A model generated the notes under the pieces. It saw only the letters and a list, made by a program, of their open reading frames with translations. It ran no database searches and was not told the DNA's origin. From Pararhodospirillum photometricum DSM 122 (GTDB taxonomy: Bacteria > Pseudomonadota > Alphaproteobacteria > Rhodospirillales > Rhodospirillaceae), in NCBI RefSeq assembly GCF_000284415.1, contig NC_017059.1, forward strand, positions 3,367,018 through 3,394,610: a stretch of 27,593 bases of DNA, in the 5' to 3' direction. The position numbers and the translations under genes were made by a program. This document shows positions 8,468 to 16,875 of the stretch, one piece after another. Position 1 is the stretch's first letter. Each line of letters opens with the position of its first letter.

Positions 8468-9772
8468 TCAGAACTTGTAGACAAAGCTGGCACTGAAAAT
8501 ATCAACGTGGCTGTCATACTCACCCCTCAAGGTGCCGGCACTGGCCACGGATCCGGTTTCGTTGATCTTGGCTGCATCGGCAAAAATGTGGGTGTACCCG
8601 AGGTTGATGTTATCGCCATTGCCGAAGTCGTAGGTATAACCGGCCGACACCCAGTAGCGGTTGGAGTCAGGAATACGAGCCGTGCGGTACTTGTCGTAGA
8701 CAGCCCCCTGATCATACGCCACGCCGAAGTTAAAGGCGTGAGTCTGATTCAAGTGATAGGTCGTCCCCACCGAGAAGAACCACGTATCGCGCCAGTTTTC
8801 TTCGGTAATGCTCTGAGGGCGCCCATCCGTGTACTTGATTCTGATGTCGTCGAAGTCCGACCAGTTCGTCCAGGCAATATCCGACATCACCGCCCACTGC
8901 GGCGTGATCTCGTGGTAAACACCCAGCGACACCGTATCCGGGGTGGTCAGGTCGGCCTGAGCGTCGGTATCGCGCAAGGTTGCCATGGCGGCCGCCAGAG
9001 CTGCCGGCACCCGATACTCGGCATTGCCCTTCAGCGTGTAGTTCATCTCCGAGCGCCAGTTCACGCCCACCCGGGTTTGCGGCGTGAATTCATACAGGGC
9101 CCCGATATCAAACCCCACCCCGAAGTCGTGCCCATTCACCTTAGTGCGGCCATCGGCAAACCCCAGGCTCGACAGGTTCAAGGCCTGGGACAAGGTGACA
9201 TCCACATAAGCCAACTGGATCGCCCCACCAATCGACAACTGGTCATTGATGCGATACGCAATGGACGGGCTCAAGTTGATATTGGTGATCGAGCTTTCCA
9301 ACGCATGGTAACGCCCGACCCAGTCCTTTTCGTAATTAGAGCGCAACCCATAGGGCGAAGTCAGGGCCAGACCAAATTTCAAATCCGGCTTGGCATCCCA
9401 AAACAGGTAGGTCGCCCCGACCGCCGCATCTTCAATGGCATCATCGCCTTGACTGCCTACGGTCTGCCGACCATTGGCAAAGGTGTTCGATCCACTAAAC
9501 TTCGACACGGGGGCAATCCAGGTGGCCGAGCCCGCCGTTTGGTTGCCCGAGAGGCGCGTCATGCCCGCCGGATTATAGTAAATCGTTGAAAGATTATAGG
9601 CCTTGGCCGTCGATCCCGCAAAGGCGTTGCCCAGCCCCTCGGAGCTTTGTTCTCGCAACTGGAAGCCCGCCGCCTGGGCCTGGGAGCTGATCCCGACCGC
9701 TACCAGCACCCCCAGCGCCACGCCTGCCCCGCCCTGCCGAGATCCCCTCCGGCGTTCCTGGCTTATCGTCAT
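8468..9772 (-). CDS. fadL: Outer-membrane long-chain fatty acid transporter, FadL/TodX family
   Basis: The protein has 434 residues. An N-terminal signal peptide with basic n-region and hydrophobic core ends at AQA, near residue 34, leaving mature AGFQLREQS. That start, and STIYYNPAGMTRLSGNQ about 30 residues later, are the FadL-family hatch signature. The rest is alternating beta strands, and the last residue is phenylalanine (FVYKF), as expected for a 14-strand outer-membrane barrel. It should move hydrophobic molecules, most likely long-chain fatty acids, into the periplasm. The ATG at 9772 follows GGGAGGA. The upstream region carries several overlapping ACGT palindromes, suggesting tight control. 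A hydrocarbon substrate, as in TodX, is possible, but fadD next door favours fatty acids. Confidence 0.93.
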   Translation of the reverse strand: MTISQERRRGSRQGGAGVALGVLVAVGISSQAQAAGFQLREQSSEGLGNAFAGSTAKAYNLSTIYYNPAGMTRLSGNQTAGSATWIAPVSKFSGSNTFANGRQTVGSQGDDAIEDAAVGATYLFWDAKPDLKFGLALTSPYGLRSNYEKDWVGRYHALESSITNINLSPSIAYRINDQLSIGGAIQLAYVDVTLSQALNLSSLGFADGRTKVNGHDFGVGFDIGALYEFTPQTRVGVNWRSEMNYTLKGNAEYRVPAALAAAMATLRDTDAQADLTTPDTVSLGVYHEITPQWAVMSDIAWTNWSDFDDIRIKYTDGRPQSITEENWRDTWFFSVGTTYHLNQTHAFNFGVAYDQGAVYDKYRTARIPDSNRYWVSAGYTYDFGNGDNINLGYTHIFADAAKINETGSVASAGTLRGEYDSHVDIFSASFVYKF

Positions 9773-9842
9773 CTCAGGTTTCCTCCCGCGGCGTTTCCTT
9801 ATGGTTTGATCGCCGCCCTTGTTACGTTGACCCTAGACCATG

Positions 9843-9884
9843 ATGACGTTGACGTCAACTGCATAACGTGAACGTCAACGTTAG
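9843..9884. promoter_or_regulatory. Cluster of ACGT palindromes upstream of fadL, probable operators
   Basis: Three 16-bp sites of 6-4-6 form are visible: ATGACG-TTGA-CGTCAA (9843-9858), ATAACG-TGAA-CGTCAA (9863-9878), and an overlapping TGAACG-TCAA-CGTTAG (9869-9884). The first two are exactly 20 bp apart, two helix turns, so bound dimers would face the same side. A partial fourth site begins at 9821 (GTTACG-TTGA). On the minus strand TTGACG within the first site, 17 bases and TAGGGT could be a weak promoter, which would make the site repressor-like. They share the ATAACG half with the SCP2 operator. Confidence 0.6.
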
Positions 9885-9930
9885 GCGCTGGCACCAATTC
9901 CCCGTCATCCTCCTGACGACCAGGGTACCC

Positions 9931-10263
9931 TCACGCCAGAACGCCAACCAACTTCATGGCCACGCCCTTGGACCCGCTCACCTTGATTTTTCCCATGCTG
10001 TACCCCAGCAACGGGTCAAGGCGACCGTCCATCAGTTTCAAGAGATTGTCCGGTGTCAGCCGGATACTGCACGCGACGTCGTCGCCCCCCGGGGCGTCAT
10101 CGTCGTCGAGCACCATGACCGGGGCCGCGGTGCGGGCATCAATGCGCCAGCACCCTTCTGGCCCCAGATCGAGGCAAACCACTGCCCCCAGCCGCGCCAA
10201 ACGCGGCAAGGCCTCCCGCAGCCGTTCTTCTGCTTCGCCCATTTCTCCCCTTCCGATTGACAT
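9931..10263 (-). CDS. SCP2 sterol/lipid-binding domain protein
   Basis: The protein has 110 residues from ATG 10263, which follows AGGAAGG. A second start at 10242 also has a good ribosome site, so the N-terminus is uncertain by seven residues. The fold is read from the C-terminal half: a hydrophobic strand region, then IRLTPDNLLKLMDGRLDP and MGKIKVSGSKGVAMKL, the usual SCP2 ending. SCP2 proteins bind fatty acyl-CoA, sterols or other lipids in a hydrophobic tunnel, often in the cytosol; there is no signal peptide here. A perfect palindrome of the fadL operator type lies 11 bp upstream, which links it to fatty-acid use. A role as acyl-CoA carrier or buffer is inference. Confidence 0.8.
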   Translation of the reverse strand: MSIGRGEMGEAEERLREALPRLARLGAVVCLDLGPEGCWRIDARTAAPVMVLDDDDAPGGDDVACSIRLTPDNLLKLMDGRLDPLLGYSMGKIKVSGSKGVAMKLVGVLA

Positions 10264-10273
10264 GCCTTCCTGG

Positions 10274-10291
10274 AATAACGCCAACGTTATT
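10274..10291. promoter_or_regulatory. Perfect palindrome upstream of the SCP2 gene, probable operator
   Basis: AATAACG-CCAA-CGTTATT has two perfect 7-bp arms around a 4-base centre. It has the same 6-4-6 layout and ATAACG half as the sites upstream of fadL. It starts 11 bp before the chosen ATG, so binding there would block transcription or sit in the leader. Confidence 0.6.
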
Positions 10292-10398
10292 CGCTGGTCG
10301 TGCACGTCATCCTACCGGAAGGTTTCCACAAGTCCAACCATGAAGAGCACGGCGGTGATTTTCCCGCCCTATAGTGCAGCGCAGCATGGGCGAGGGGC

Positions 10399-10420
10399 CT
10401 GGGAAGGCCCGCCTCCCCAG
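10399..10420. repeat. REP-like palindrome, copy c
   Basis: CTGGGAAGGC and GCCTCCCCAG flank a 2-base centre with one mismatch, followed by CCTTCCTTTT. It ends eight bases before the stop codon of the ketoacyl synthase gene, on its 3' side. Confidence 0.75.
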
Positions 10421-10428
10421 CCTTCCTT

Positions 10429-11637
10429 TTAGAAGCGGCGCAGCGCCAACACCGCGTTCAAGCCCCCAAAAGCAAACGAATTGGACAACGCCACATCGAC
10501 CACCGCCTGACGCGGAGTATTGGGCACATAGTCCAGATCACACTCGGGATCGGGCGTCGTATAGTTCAAGGTCGGCGGGATCACCCCGGTTTGCAGGGCA
10601 AACACCGTGGCGACCAATTCAATCGCCCCCGACGCCCCCAAGGCATGGCCGTGGAAAGACTTGGTGGAAGAAACCATCAGTGCCTTGGCATGCTCGCCAA
10701 ACACATGATGAATCGCCTTGGTCTCCACGCCGTCGTTAGCGGCGGTCCCGGTCCCATGGGCGTTGATATAGCCCACCGCCTCGGGAGCAAGGCCGGCATC
10801 GTCAAGCGCGGCCTGCATGGCGCGGCCCGCCCCCTCCATGGAGGGACTAAGCAGGTCGCCGGCATCGGCGCTCATGCCAAAGCCCACGACCTCGGCAAGA
10901 ATCGTGGCGCCTCGCGCTTGGGCGGCCTCCAGGGTCTCCAACACAAAGACACCGGCCCCTTCGCCCAGGACCATACCGCTGCGGTCCTTGCAGAAGGGAC
11001 GACAGGTGTCCTTAGCAACCACGCGCAAGGCCTCCCAGGACTTGACGCAGCCCATGGAGATGGGCGCCTCGGCGCCGCCCACCACGGCGATGTCGGCAAG
11101 ACCGCCGCGCACCATGTGGAAGCCGAGACCGATGGCATGGGTGGCGGTTGCGCAGGCGCTCGACACCCCAAACGAGGGCCCCTGAAGCCCGAGGTCCATG
11201 CTCACCTGACTGACGGCAGCACTGCTCATGTAGCGCGGCACCGTAAAGGGCGGCACCCGGTGCTTGCCCTCTTCATAGAGGCGGCGGAACCCTTCCTCGA
11301 TGGTCAGTTGCCCGCCGGCGCCGGAGCCGATGATGCACGCGGCCCGCACCGCCGTTTGCGGCGTCAGCGTCAGGCCACTCATGGCCCAGGCCTCGCGCCC
11401 GGCCAACACGGCAAACTGGGAGAAGCGATCGAGAACGGTCAACTCGGTGCTGGTGAAGCGTTCCTCGGGGACGAACCCCTTGACCTCGGCGGCGGTGCGG
11501 ATGGTCAAGCGCTCGGTGCCGATGGTCTCGATGGGCCCGATGCCCCCGCGGGCCTCGGCCAAGGCCGCCTGAAAGGCCGGCACCGAAGCGCCGATGGCGG
11601 AGACCACGCCCATCCCCGTTACGACAACACGGCGCAT
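10429..11637 (-). CDS. Beta-ketoacyl-ACP synthase, FabF-like (dedicated, non-housekeeping)
   Basis: The 402-residue condensing enzyme begins MRRVVVTGMGVVSAIG. The Cys-His-His triad is intact: Cys162 in VSSACATATHAIG, His294 in NAHGTGTAANDG and His331 in STKSFHGHALGASGA. It extends acyl-ACP by two carbons using malonyl-ACP. The ATG at 11637 follows GGGGAGAAGGG; an upstream in-frame start at 11661 lacks support. Only 45 bp separate it from the acyl carrier protein gene and 39 bp separate that from an LpxD-like gene, all on one strand, with no fabD, fabG or acpP housekeeping partners. This points to a special acyl chain, comparable in concept to the rhizobial acpXL-fabF-lpxXL set. Which chain is made cannot be read from sequence. 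Confidence 0.9.
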   Translation of the reverse strand: MRRVVVTGMGVVSAIGASVPAFQAALAEARGGIGPIETIGTERLTIRTAAEVKGFVPEERFTSTELTVLDRFSQFAVLAGREAWAMSGLTLTPQTAVRAACIIGSGAGGQLTIEEGFRRLYEEGKHRVPPFTVPRYMSSAAVSQVSMDLGLQGPSFGVSSACATATHAIGLGFHMVRGGLADIAVVGGAEAPISMGCVKSWEALRVVAKDTCRPFCKDRSGMVLGEGAGVFVLETLEAAQARGATILAEVVGFGMSADAGDLLSPSMEGAGRAMQAALDDAGLAPEAVGYINAHGTGTAANDGVETKAIHHVFGEHAKALMVSSTKSFHGHALGASGAIELVATVFALQTGVIPPTLNYTTPDPECDLDYVPNTPRQAVVDVALSNSFAFGGLNAVLALRRF

Positions 11638-11682
11638 GCCCTTCTCCCCTCTTTCCTGCAAAAAGCTGTCTTTGGCTTGGTG

Positions 11683-11934
11683 CTAATCGCGCGCGGCGAC
11701 CAGGGCCTCAACGGCGGCAACAATGTCGCCGAGGGTCTTGAAGTCTTGATCCTGGGTATTGGCGTTATACGGGACCTCGATATCGAAGGTTTCCTCAACC
11801 GCAAAAACGATCTCGACAAAATCGAGAGAGGAAATGCTGAGGTCTCCCAGGCGAGCATCCCGGCTCAGACGGTCGCGCTCCACCGCCGTCTTTTCGACGA
11901 TAATATCGTAGATCTTGTTTTCAATGTCACTCAT
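11683..11934 (-). CDS. Acyl carrier protein, specialised
   Basis: This 83-residue acidic helical protein follows the four-helix ACP pattern. The phosphopantetheine site is SISSLDFVEIVFAVEE, with Ser36 as the attachment residue. The residue before it, aspartate in the usual DSL motif, is serine here (SSL), which is unusual. The DFVEIVFA stretch resembles AcpXL and other dedicated carriers more than housekeeping AcpP. It lies between the LpxD-like gene and the ketoacyl synthase, with short gaps, so it probably carries the chain built by that synthase to that acyltransferase. The ribosome site is weak (GAG). A holo-ACP would need a phosphopantetheinyl transferase; an Sfp-type one is encoded at 24993-25670, but a functional link is only speculation. 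Confidence 0.9.
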   Translation of the reverse strand: MSDIENKIYDIIVEKTAVERDRLSRDARLGDLSISSLDFVEIVFAVEETFDIEVPYNANTQDQDFKTLGDIVAAVEALVAARD

Positions 11935-11973
11935 GGCTCGACCGGACCCATCCAGGGGTTGAGAGAAGGAAGA

Positions 11974-13053
11974 TCACGTGGGGGAGGGACAAGCCCGCCC
12001 CCGCTTTTTCAGCTCGGCCACATCCTTGAACAAGGTCTTCAACCGGCGCGTCAGCATATAGGTTTCGACCATCTGTTCCTTGGGCACGGCGGGATAGCCG
12101 AGCCAGACGCTTTTCGGAGGAACATGACCACTCACCCCCGAGCGCGCGCCGATCACCGCAAAATCACCAATCCGGGCATGGTCGGCCACCCCGACACCGC
12201 CCGCGAGCACCACGCCGTTGCCAATGACCGCCGAGCCGGCAATCCCCACCTGCCCGCACAGCAGGCACGAGCGTCCGACCTCGACGTTGTGGCCAATCAT
12301 GACGAGGTTGTCGATCTTGGTACCGGCGCCGATGCGGGTGTCGGCGAGGGTGCCCCGGTCGATGCAGGTGTTGGCGCCGATCTCGACGTCATCGCCCACC
12401 ACCACGGCGCCCAGGGAGTGGATGCGCACCAGGGCTTGGTTTTCCCCGGCCACTTTCCCGGAGGCCTTGGCGCTCTCCACGGTGCCCGGTTCAGGCGTCA
12501 CAAAGCTGAAGCCATCGGCCCCTAGACAGACGTTGGCGTGAAGGATGGCGCGATCGCCCACCACCACACGCTCGCCAATCCGCACGCCAGGATACAGCAG
12601 GCAGTCCGCCCCCAGGCGGGCCCCGGCGCCGATGCTGACGTGGCTCTGAATGCGGCAGCCGCGACCAAGGCGCGCGCCAGCCCCAACGACCACAAAGGCC
12701 CCGAGGGCAACGTCCTCGCCAATCTCGGCGCTTGGATCGACCACGGCGGTGGGATGAAGGCCCGGCGCCAACGATGGCGCCTGGGCAAAGGCGGTGGTCA
12801 GGTGATGCAAGGCGTAGCGGGGCCGGCCCACACTCACCCATGCGTCAAGAACGCCGTCCGGGACCTGAGCGCCGGTTGCCACCAAGCCGACCCGGGCGGC
12901 ACTGCCCGCAAGACGCTCCACCAGCTCGGGCTGCATGGCCACGGCCAGATCGCCCGCTCCGGCGTGATCGGGATGGGCCGGACGCTCGAAGTCAAGATCG
13001 CCGTCCCCGTGGACCTGACCATCGAGGAGGTGGGCCAGCGCCGAAAGTTTCAT
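11974..13053 (-). CDS. lpxD: UDP-3-O-acylglucosamine N-acyltransferase, LpxD family
   Basis: The protein has 359 residues. An N-terminal LpxD uridine-binding-like domain (about 1-95, with AGAGDLAV) is followed by left-handed beta-helix hexapeptide repeats (about 100-310) and a C-terminal helical tail. Catalytic-type His255 lies in [13 protein letters not shown], after [18 protein letters not shown], and the [15 protein letters not shown] segment closes the helix. LpxD adds a 3-hydroxyacyl chain from ACP to UDP-3-O-acylglucosamine in lipid A synthesis. About 20 extra residues lie between GADGFSF and GDDVEIG compared with E. coli LpxD. The ATG at 13053 matches the family start. Its pairing with a private ACP and ketoacyl synthase, without fabZ or lpxA, suggests a second LpxD or one acting on a different sugar nucleotide. 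Confidence 0.85.
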   Translation of the reverse strand: MKLSALAHLLDGQVHGDGDLDFERPAHPDHAGAGDLAVAMQPELVERLAGSAARVGLVATGAQVPDGVLDAWVSVGRPRYALHHLTTAFAQAPSLAPGLHPTAVVDPSAEIGEDVALGAFVVVGAGARLGRGCRIQSHVSIGAGARLGADCLLYPGVRIGERVVVGDRAILHANVCLGADGFSFVTPEPGTVESAKASGKVAGENQALVRIHSLGAVVVGDDVEIGANTCIDRGTLADTRIGAGTKIDNLVMIGHNVEVGRSCLLCGQVGIAGSAVIGNGVVLAGGVGVADHARIGDFAVIGARSGVSGHVPPKSVWLGYPAVPKEQMVETYMLTRRLKTLFKDVAELKKRGRACPSPT

Positions 13054-13194
13054 GGAAGAAGGTCGCTCCCGTTGGACACCTGAGAGGCGGGGGCCCCCTC
13101 GCCTCGCCGTTTCGGGATCTGGAGGGGGCCCCGGCCAGGGGCGCACCATACCGGCTCCCCTGCCTTAATGCAATCGCCCGTGCCGACCCAAGAC

Positions 13195-14121
13195 TTAAGG
13201 AGCGATCACGGCCAGGATCAGCGGCAGAACCACCGCAGCGGCGGCGGTTTGTCCGGTGATGATCGCCGCCATCATCGGGGCATCCCCGCCCATCTGGCGC
13301 GCCAACACATAGGCCGAGGCCGAGCAGGGCAAGGCCGCATACAGCACCGCCACCGCCAGGACCGCCCCCTCCAGCCCCAAAGCCCACCCGGCGGCCCCCA
13401 CCACCGCCGGGGTCAGCAGCATTTTGACAGCGGACGACAGCCCCAGCGGCACCAGGGCGCCCCCCAGGGCCCGCACACTCAAGCCCGCCCCCACCGCCAG
13501 CAACCCAAGCGGCAAGGCGGCGCTAGCCAGCATCTGCAAAAAGCCACCCACCACGGGGGGCAGCCGGGTTTGCGTCACCTGAAGGGCGAGCCCCACCACG
13601 CAGCCCAAGATCAAGGGATTGGTGGCCAGCCCGCGCAGGAACCCGCGAAGGGTGGCGCGCTGGCCCCGGCCAAAGCGCACCATGCAGCTCACGGCCAACA
13701 CATTGACGAGCGGCACCACCACGGCGATGCACAGAGCGGTCAGGGTCACGCCCTGAGGACCGAACAAGGCCGCCGCCACCGCGAGGCCGATATAGGTGTT
13801 CGGACGGATCGCCCCTTGGAACACGCTGGTGAACCCCGGATCCTCCATCCCCCGGCGCGCCAGCCACGGCCGGCAGGCCAAAAGGACGGCGGCGCCCACC
13901 CCGACCCCCAGGGCCTCCAGGACGGCCAACCGCTCCCAGGGCACGCCGTCCAAGGAGGCGTTGGCAAGATTGGCCACCAGGAGCGCCGGGAAGGTCACAT
14001 AGTAGGTCAAGGCTTCGGCCGGTGCCCAGAAGGTGTCGGGAATCAGCCGCAGGCGCCGCAGGCCCGTCCCCAGAAGGATGACGAGAAAGACGGCGACGAT
14101 CGCGCTCAGAGAGGGTGTCAT
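13195..14121 (-). CDS. AEC (auxin efflux carrier) family transporter
   Basis: This 308-residue integral membrane protein starts MTPSLSAIVAVFLVILLGTG. About ten hydrophobic segments can be counted, arranged as two halves of five, as in AEC/BART-fold carriers. YYVTFPALLVANLA near residue 40 and VLPLILAVIAP at the end fit the family. Members move small organic acids or amino-acid-like solutes; the substrate is not predictable. The ATG at 14121 follows GAGG. It lies 105 bp downstream of the HD-GYP regulator on the same strand, and a palindromic repeat sits between them, so co-transcription is possible but not certain. Confidence 0.87.
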   Translation of the reverse strand: MTPSLSAIVAVFLVILLGTGLRRLRLIPDTFWAPAEALTYYVTFPALLVANLANASLDGVPWERLAVLEALGVGVGAAVLLACRPWLARRGMEDPGFTSVFQGAIRPNTYIGLAVAAALFGPQGVTLTALCIAVVVPLVNVLAVSCMVRFGRGQRATLRGFLRGLATNPLILGCVVGLALQVTQTRLPPVVGGFLQMLASAALPLGLLAVGAGLSVRALGGALVPLGLSSAVKMLLTPAVVGAAGWALGLEGAVLAVAVLYAALPCSASAYVLARQMGGDAPMMAAIITGQTAAAAVVLPLILAVIAP

Positions 14122-14179
14122 GATCCTCGGCTTTTACCCCTGCCCCCGGCCAGGGGCAAGACCCGCTAGGATAGAAAGG

Positions 14180-14202
14180 CTGGGGAGGCGGGGCTTCCCC
14201 AG
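14180..14202. repeat. REP-like palindrome, copy d
   Basis: CTGGGGAGGC and GCTTCCCCAG surround a short centre, with AAGG on the left and ACCCCTCCGATCCTGG on the right. That right flank is shared with the copy at 22333. It lies between the HD-GYP gene and the AEC transporter gene. Confidence 0.8.
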
Positions 14203-14226
14203 ACCCCTCCGATCCTGGAGCAGGAC

Positions 14227-15306
14227 TCACGACAAGGTTTGCAACAAGTCCAGCTCGTCTGGCACCAGGGCCTCATCGACAAAGCGGGCCTTGATGACCA
14301 GCACCTCGTCCCACGCCGCGAGAAAGGCATCGACACACAAAGGGTCAAAGTGAGAGCCCCGGCCCTCCACCAGGAACTGGCGGGCTTGGTCCAAGCGCCA
14401 GGCCCGCTTGTAGGGCCGTTCGTTGGTCAGGGCGTCGAACACATCGGCCACGGCGACGATGCGCCCGGGCAAGGACAGCGCCTCCCCGCTCACGCCGTAG
14501 GGGTAGCCCGTGCCATCCACCTTCTCATGGTGGGTCAGGGCAATTTCGGCCCCCAACTGGATCAGGTCAGACTCACTCCCGCTCAAGATGGCGTGGCCGA
14601 TGGTGGTGTGATTCTTCATCACCGTGAACTCATCGGCAGTCAGGCGGCCGGGCTTGAGCAAGATGGCGTCGGGCACCCCCAGCTTGCCCACGTCGTGCAT
14701 GGGCGAGGCCCGCAAGATCAAATCGCAAAAGCCCTCGGGTAGGCCGAGATGGCGGGCAATCAGATGCGAATAGCTGGCCATGCGCTGGATATGGCCACCG
14801 GTTTCGGGATCGCGGAACTCGGCCGCCCGGGTCAGGCGGATAATCAACTCGTGCTCGCGGTTGGAAATCTTGCGCGTCGCCAGATCCACCTCGTGGGCCA
14901 GATGGTGGTTCCAGTCCACTTGCCGCAGGTGGGAACGGCGCAGGGCCAGAAGGTTGGTCAAACGCACCCGCATTTCCGTCGCATCCACCGGCTTGGCCAG
15001 AAAGTCGGTGGCCCCTCGCTCCAGGGCTTGGTGGCGGACCGAGCGCTCGCCCGCGGCGGTGATCATGACAATGGGCACGTCGCGCCCCTCGGGATGGCGG
15101 CGCACCCGGCTCAGGAACTCCAGGCCGTCCATGCCGGGCATGAGGTAATCCAGGACGATCAGGTCGGGCATGCGCGCACGACACGCCTCTAAGGCAACCA
15201 GCGGATCAGTCTCGCAGACGATCTCGATCTCCTGGCCGGTCCGTTGGGCGATGCTTTTATAGATGATGAGGTTGGTTTCATCATCATCCAGAAGAAGAAC
15301 CCGCAT
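14227..15306 (-). CDS. Response regulator with HD-GYP cyclic-di-GMP phosphodiesterase domain
   Basis: The protein has 359 residues. An N-terminal receiver domain (1-120) has the acidic cluster LLLDDDE, phospho-acceptor Asp53 in VLDYLMPGMDG and Lys105 in FLAKPVD. A short linker leads to the HD-GYP domain (about 150-345): HIQRMASYS, the metal-binding His204-Asp205 in SPMHDVGKLGVPD, LKPGRLT, HHEKVDGTGYPYG with GYP at 267-269, and ADVFDALTNERPYKRAW. The key metal ligands look intact, so phosphodiesterase activity on cyclic di-GMP is likely (family knowledge). The ATG at 15306 follows AAGGGG. It lies 98 bp downstream of a solute-binding protein gene and close to a hybrid kinase, which is a candidate phosphodonor by context only. 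Confidence 0.95.
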   Translation of the reverse strand: MRVLLLDDDETNLIIYKSIAQRTGQEIEIVCETDPLVALEACRARMPDLIVLDYLMPGMDGLEFLSRVRRHPEGRDVPIVMITAAGERSVRHQALERGATDFLAKPVDATEMRVRLTNLLALRRSHLRQVDWNHHLAHEVDLATRKISNREHELIIRLTRAAEFRDPETGGHIQRMASYSHLIARHLGLPEGFCDLILRASPMHDVGKLGVPDAILLKPGRLTADEFTVMKNHTTIGHAILSGSESDLIQLGAEIALTHHEKVDGTGYPYGVSGEALSLPGRIVAVADVFDALTNERPYKRAWRLDQARQFLVEGRGSHFDPLCVDAFLAAWDEVLVIKARFVDEALVPDELDLLQTLS

Positions 15307-15357
15307 TGGTATCCCCTTGATTACGCGCGGCCCCGGCTGCCGCCAGACGGGGAAAGG

Positions 15358-15379
15358 CTGGGGAGGACGGCCTCCCCCG
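15358..15379. repeat. REP-like palindrome, copy e
   Basis: CTGGGGAGG and CCTCCCCCG flank a 4-base centre, preceded by AAAGG and followed by ACCCCTT. It lies between the solute-binding protein gene and the HD-GYP gene. Confidence 0.7.
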
Positions 15380-15404
15380 ACCCCTTATTCCCTGGCCCCC
15401 TGCC

Positions 15405-16865
15405 TTACTCTGGCGCCAGCCCCATGGAAGCACGATAGAGGGCTTTTTGCGAGGCTCGACCGTAGCGCTCGGTAATGCCTTCCCAGGCCAGGGCGACGGC
15501 ATCGAGGGCCGGCTTCACCGCGATCTCGCCAGCCAACACCCGGACCATCTGGGCCTCGAAAGCATCGGTATATTCCTTAAAGCCAGGCAATCGAAGATCG
15601 AGCGCGGCGTTGGGAGAATCGAGACTGGTCTTGATTACCCCCAGGTATTCAGCCGCCGCGCGCCGCGAAAAGACCCGGGTCCAGGCGTCAATTTCGGCGA
15701 AATGACTGTAGCGATAGGGATTGATGCCCGTTCCTCCGTCCAGGACATCTTCCAGGCTGTTGGCCACGCTGGAAAACCACAAGATGAAGTCCCAAGCGGC
15801 CTCCGGGTGGGGAGCATTGCGGGGCACGGCGGCGACCCAACCGCCAAAGGCCAGATACGGCACGCGCCGCCCGCGCGGCACATCGATCCACTGGCTCAGA
15901 CGGGGATTCCAGACCTGGGCGGCCCCGGGCAGCACAAAATACCCGACCTTGTCGGCGACCTTCGAGCGGGCCGGGTCCTCGGCCGCCGGGCCGGTATCGC
16001 CCCAGTCCAAGGTCAGGGCGGCCTGACCGTCGATAAAGGCTTGGCGGCTCTCGACAATGCCAAAAGACCGCGCCTCGGGCGGGCAGAATGCCAAAACCGC
16101 CACATAGTCCTCAATGGCCCGCACCCAGCCCGGATTGTTGACTTGAGGCACCATGGTGTCGGGATCGAAGAACTGCGCCCCGGAGACCCCGGGGGCGTTG
16201 GTATAGGCAGCAGCGCGGGCAAAGGCGGTCCAGAACTGTTGCTTACCCCGGGCAAAGGCCTCGGCCGCGCCAAACAGCGGCCGCCCGTCCGGCCCCGGTC
16301 GTCCGGTAAAGAACTCGGCGATATCGCGATACTGGTCCCAGGTGGCCGGAGGCAACAGATCGTAGCCATAGCGCGCCAAGAAGCCGGCCCGGCTGACCGG
16401 ATCCTCGAACAAATCGCGACGGTAGTATCCGCTAAAGAGATCGCCATCGACGGTAATCGACACCCAATGATCGTTCCACTTCATCAAGCGGTCGCGAAAA
16501 ATGGGGTGGATATCGTCAAACGACTCATCCTCCGCCACCCAAGGCGGCAGTTCGCGCAGGTAGGGAGCAAAGTCCCCGGCCCAGGCGGGCGCGTAAAAAA
16601 TCACATCAAAGGGCGGCGCCTCGCCCTTGAGGCTGGCCAACACGCTTTCATACAACGCCCCAAAGGGAATGCGCTTGACATCCACCCCGGCCTGACGCTT
16701 GGCCGCCCAGGTAGCCCCATGAACCTCGGCGGGGCGACCGATGGCCGAGGCATCTTGCACCGCCACCCGCAAGGTGAAAGACTCGGCCGCTTCTCCCACC
16801 CTGGCCTCCAGTCCCCCCACTAAGAGGGCGATCCACAGGAGGAAGACCGTCGTATGCCGTCCCAT
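15405..16865 (-). CDS. Extracellular solute-binding protein, family 1 (sugar-type ABC binding protein)
   Basis: The 486-residue protein begins MGRHTTVFLLWIALLVGGLE, a signal peptide ending near residue 27 (GEAA-ES). The mature part has the bilobed layout of family 1 binding proteins: VKRIPFGALYESVLASLKGE and FDVIFYAPAWAGDF in the first lobe, then FGGWVAAVPRNAPHPEAAWDFILWFSS split across the second. The aromatic-rich C-terminal section resembles sugar and polyol binders. It is longer than the usual roughly 420 residues. No permease or ATPase gene lies nearby, so it may be an orphan binding protein or a signal-input protein for the kinase cluster. The ATG at 16865 follows GAGGACG. It is divergent from the second binding protein at 17074. 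Confidence 0.87.
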   Translation of the reverse strand: MGRHTTVFLLWIALLVGGLEARVGEAAESFTLRVAVQDASAIGRPAEVHGATWAAKRQAGVDVKRIPFGALYESVLASLKGEAPPFDVIFYAPAWAGDFAPYLRELPPWVAEDESFDDIHPIFRDRLMKWNDHWVSITVDGDLFSGYYRRDLFEDPVSRAGFLARYGYDLLPPATWDQYRDIAEFFTGRPGPDGRPLFGAAEAFARGKQQFWTAFARAAAYTNAPGVSGAQFFDPDTMVPQVNNPGWVRAIEDYVAVLAFCPPEARSFGIVESRQAFIDGQAALTLDWGDTGPAAEDPARSKVADKVGYFVLPGAAQVWNPRLSQWIDVPRGRRVPYLAFGGWVAAVPRNAPHPEAAWDFILWFSSVANSLEDVLDGGTGINPYRYSHFAEIDAWTRVFSRRAAAEYLGVIKTSLDSPNAALDLRLPGFKEYTDAFEAQMVRVLAGEIAVKPALDAVALAWEGITERYGRASQKALYRASMGLAPE

Positions 16866-16875
16866 TGCGTCCTCG

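Noticed and set aside
13081..13140. GC-rich inverted sequence upstream of the LpxD-like gene as another repeat-family copy
   Set aside because: It has GAGGC and GGGGCCCC stretches but not the CTGGGGAGGC core or the usual flanks.
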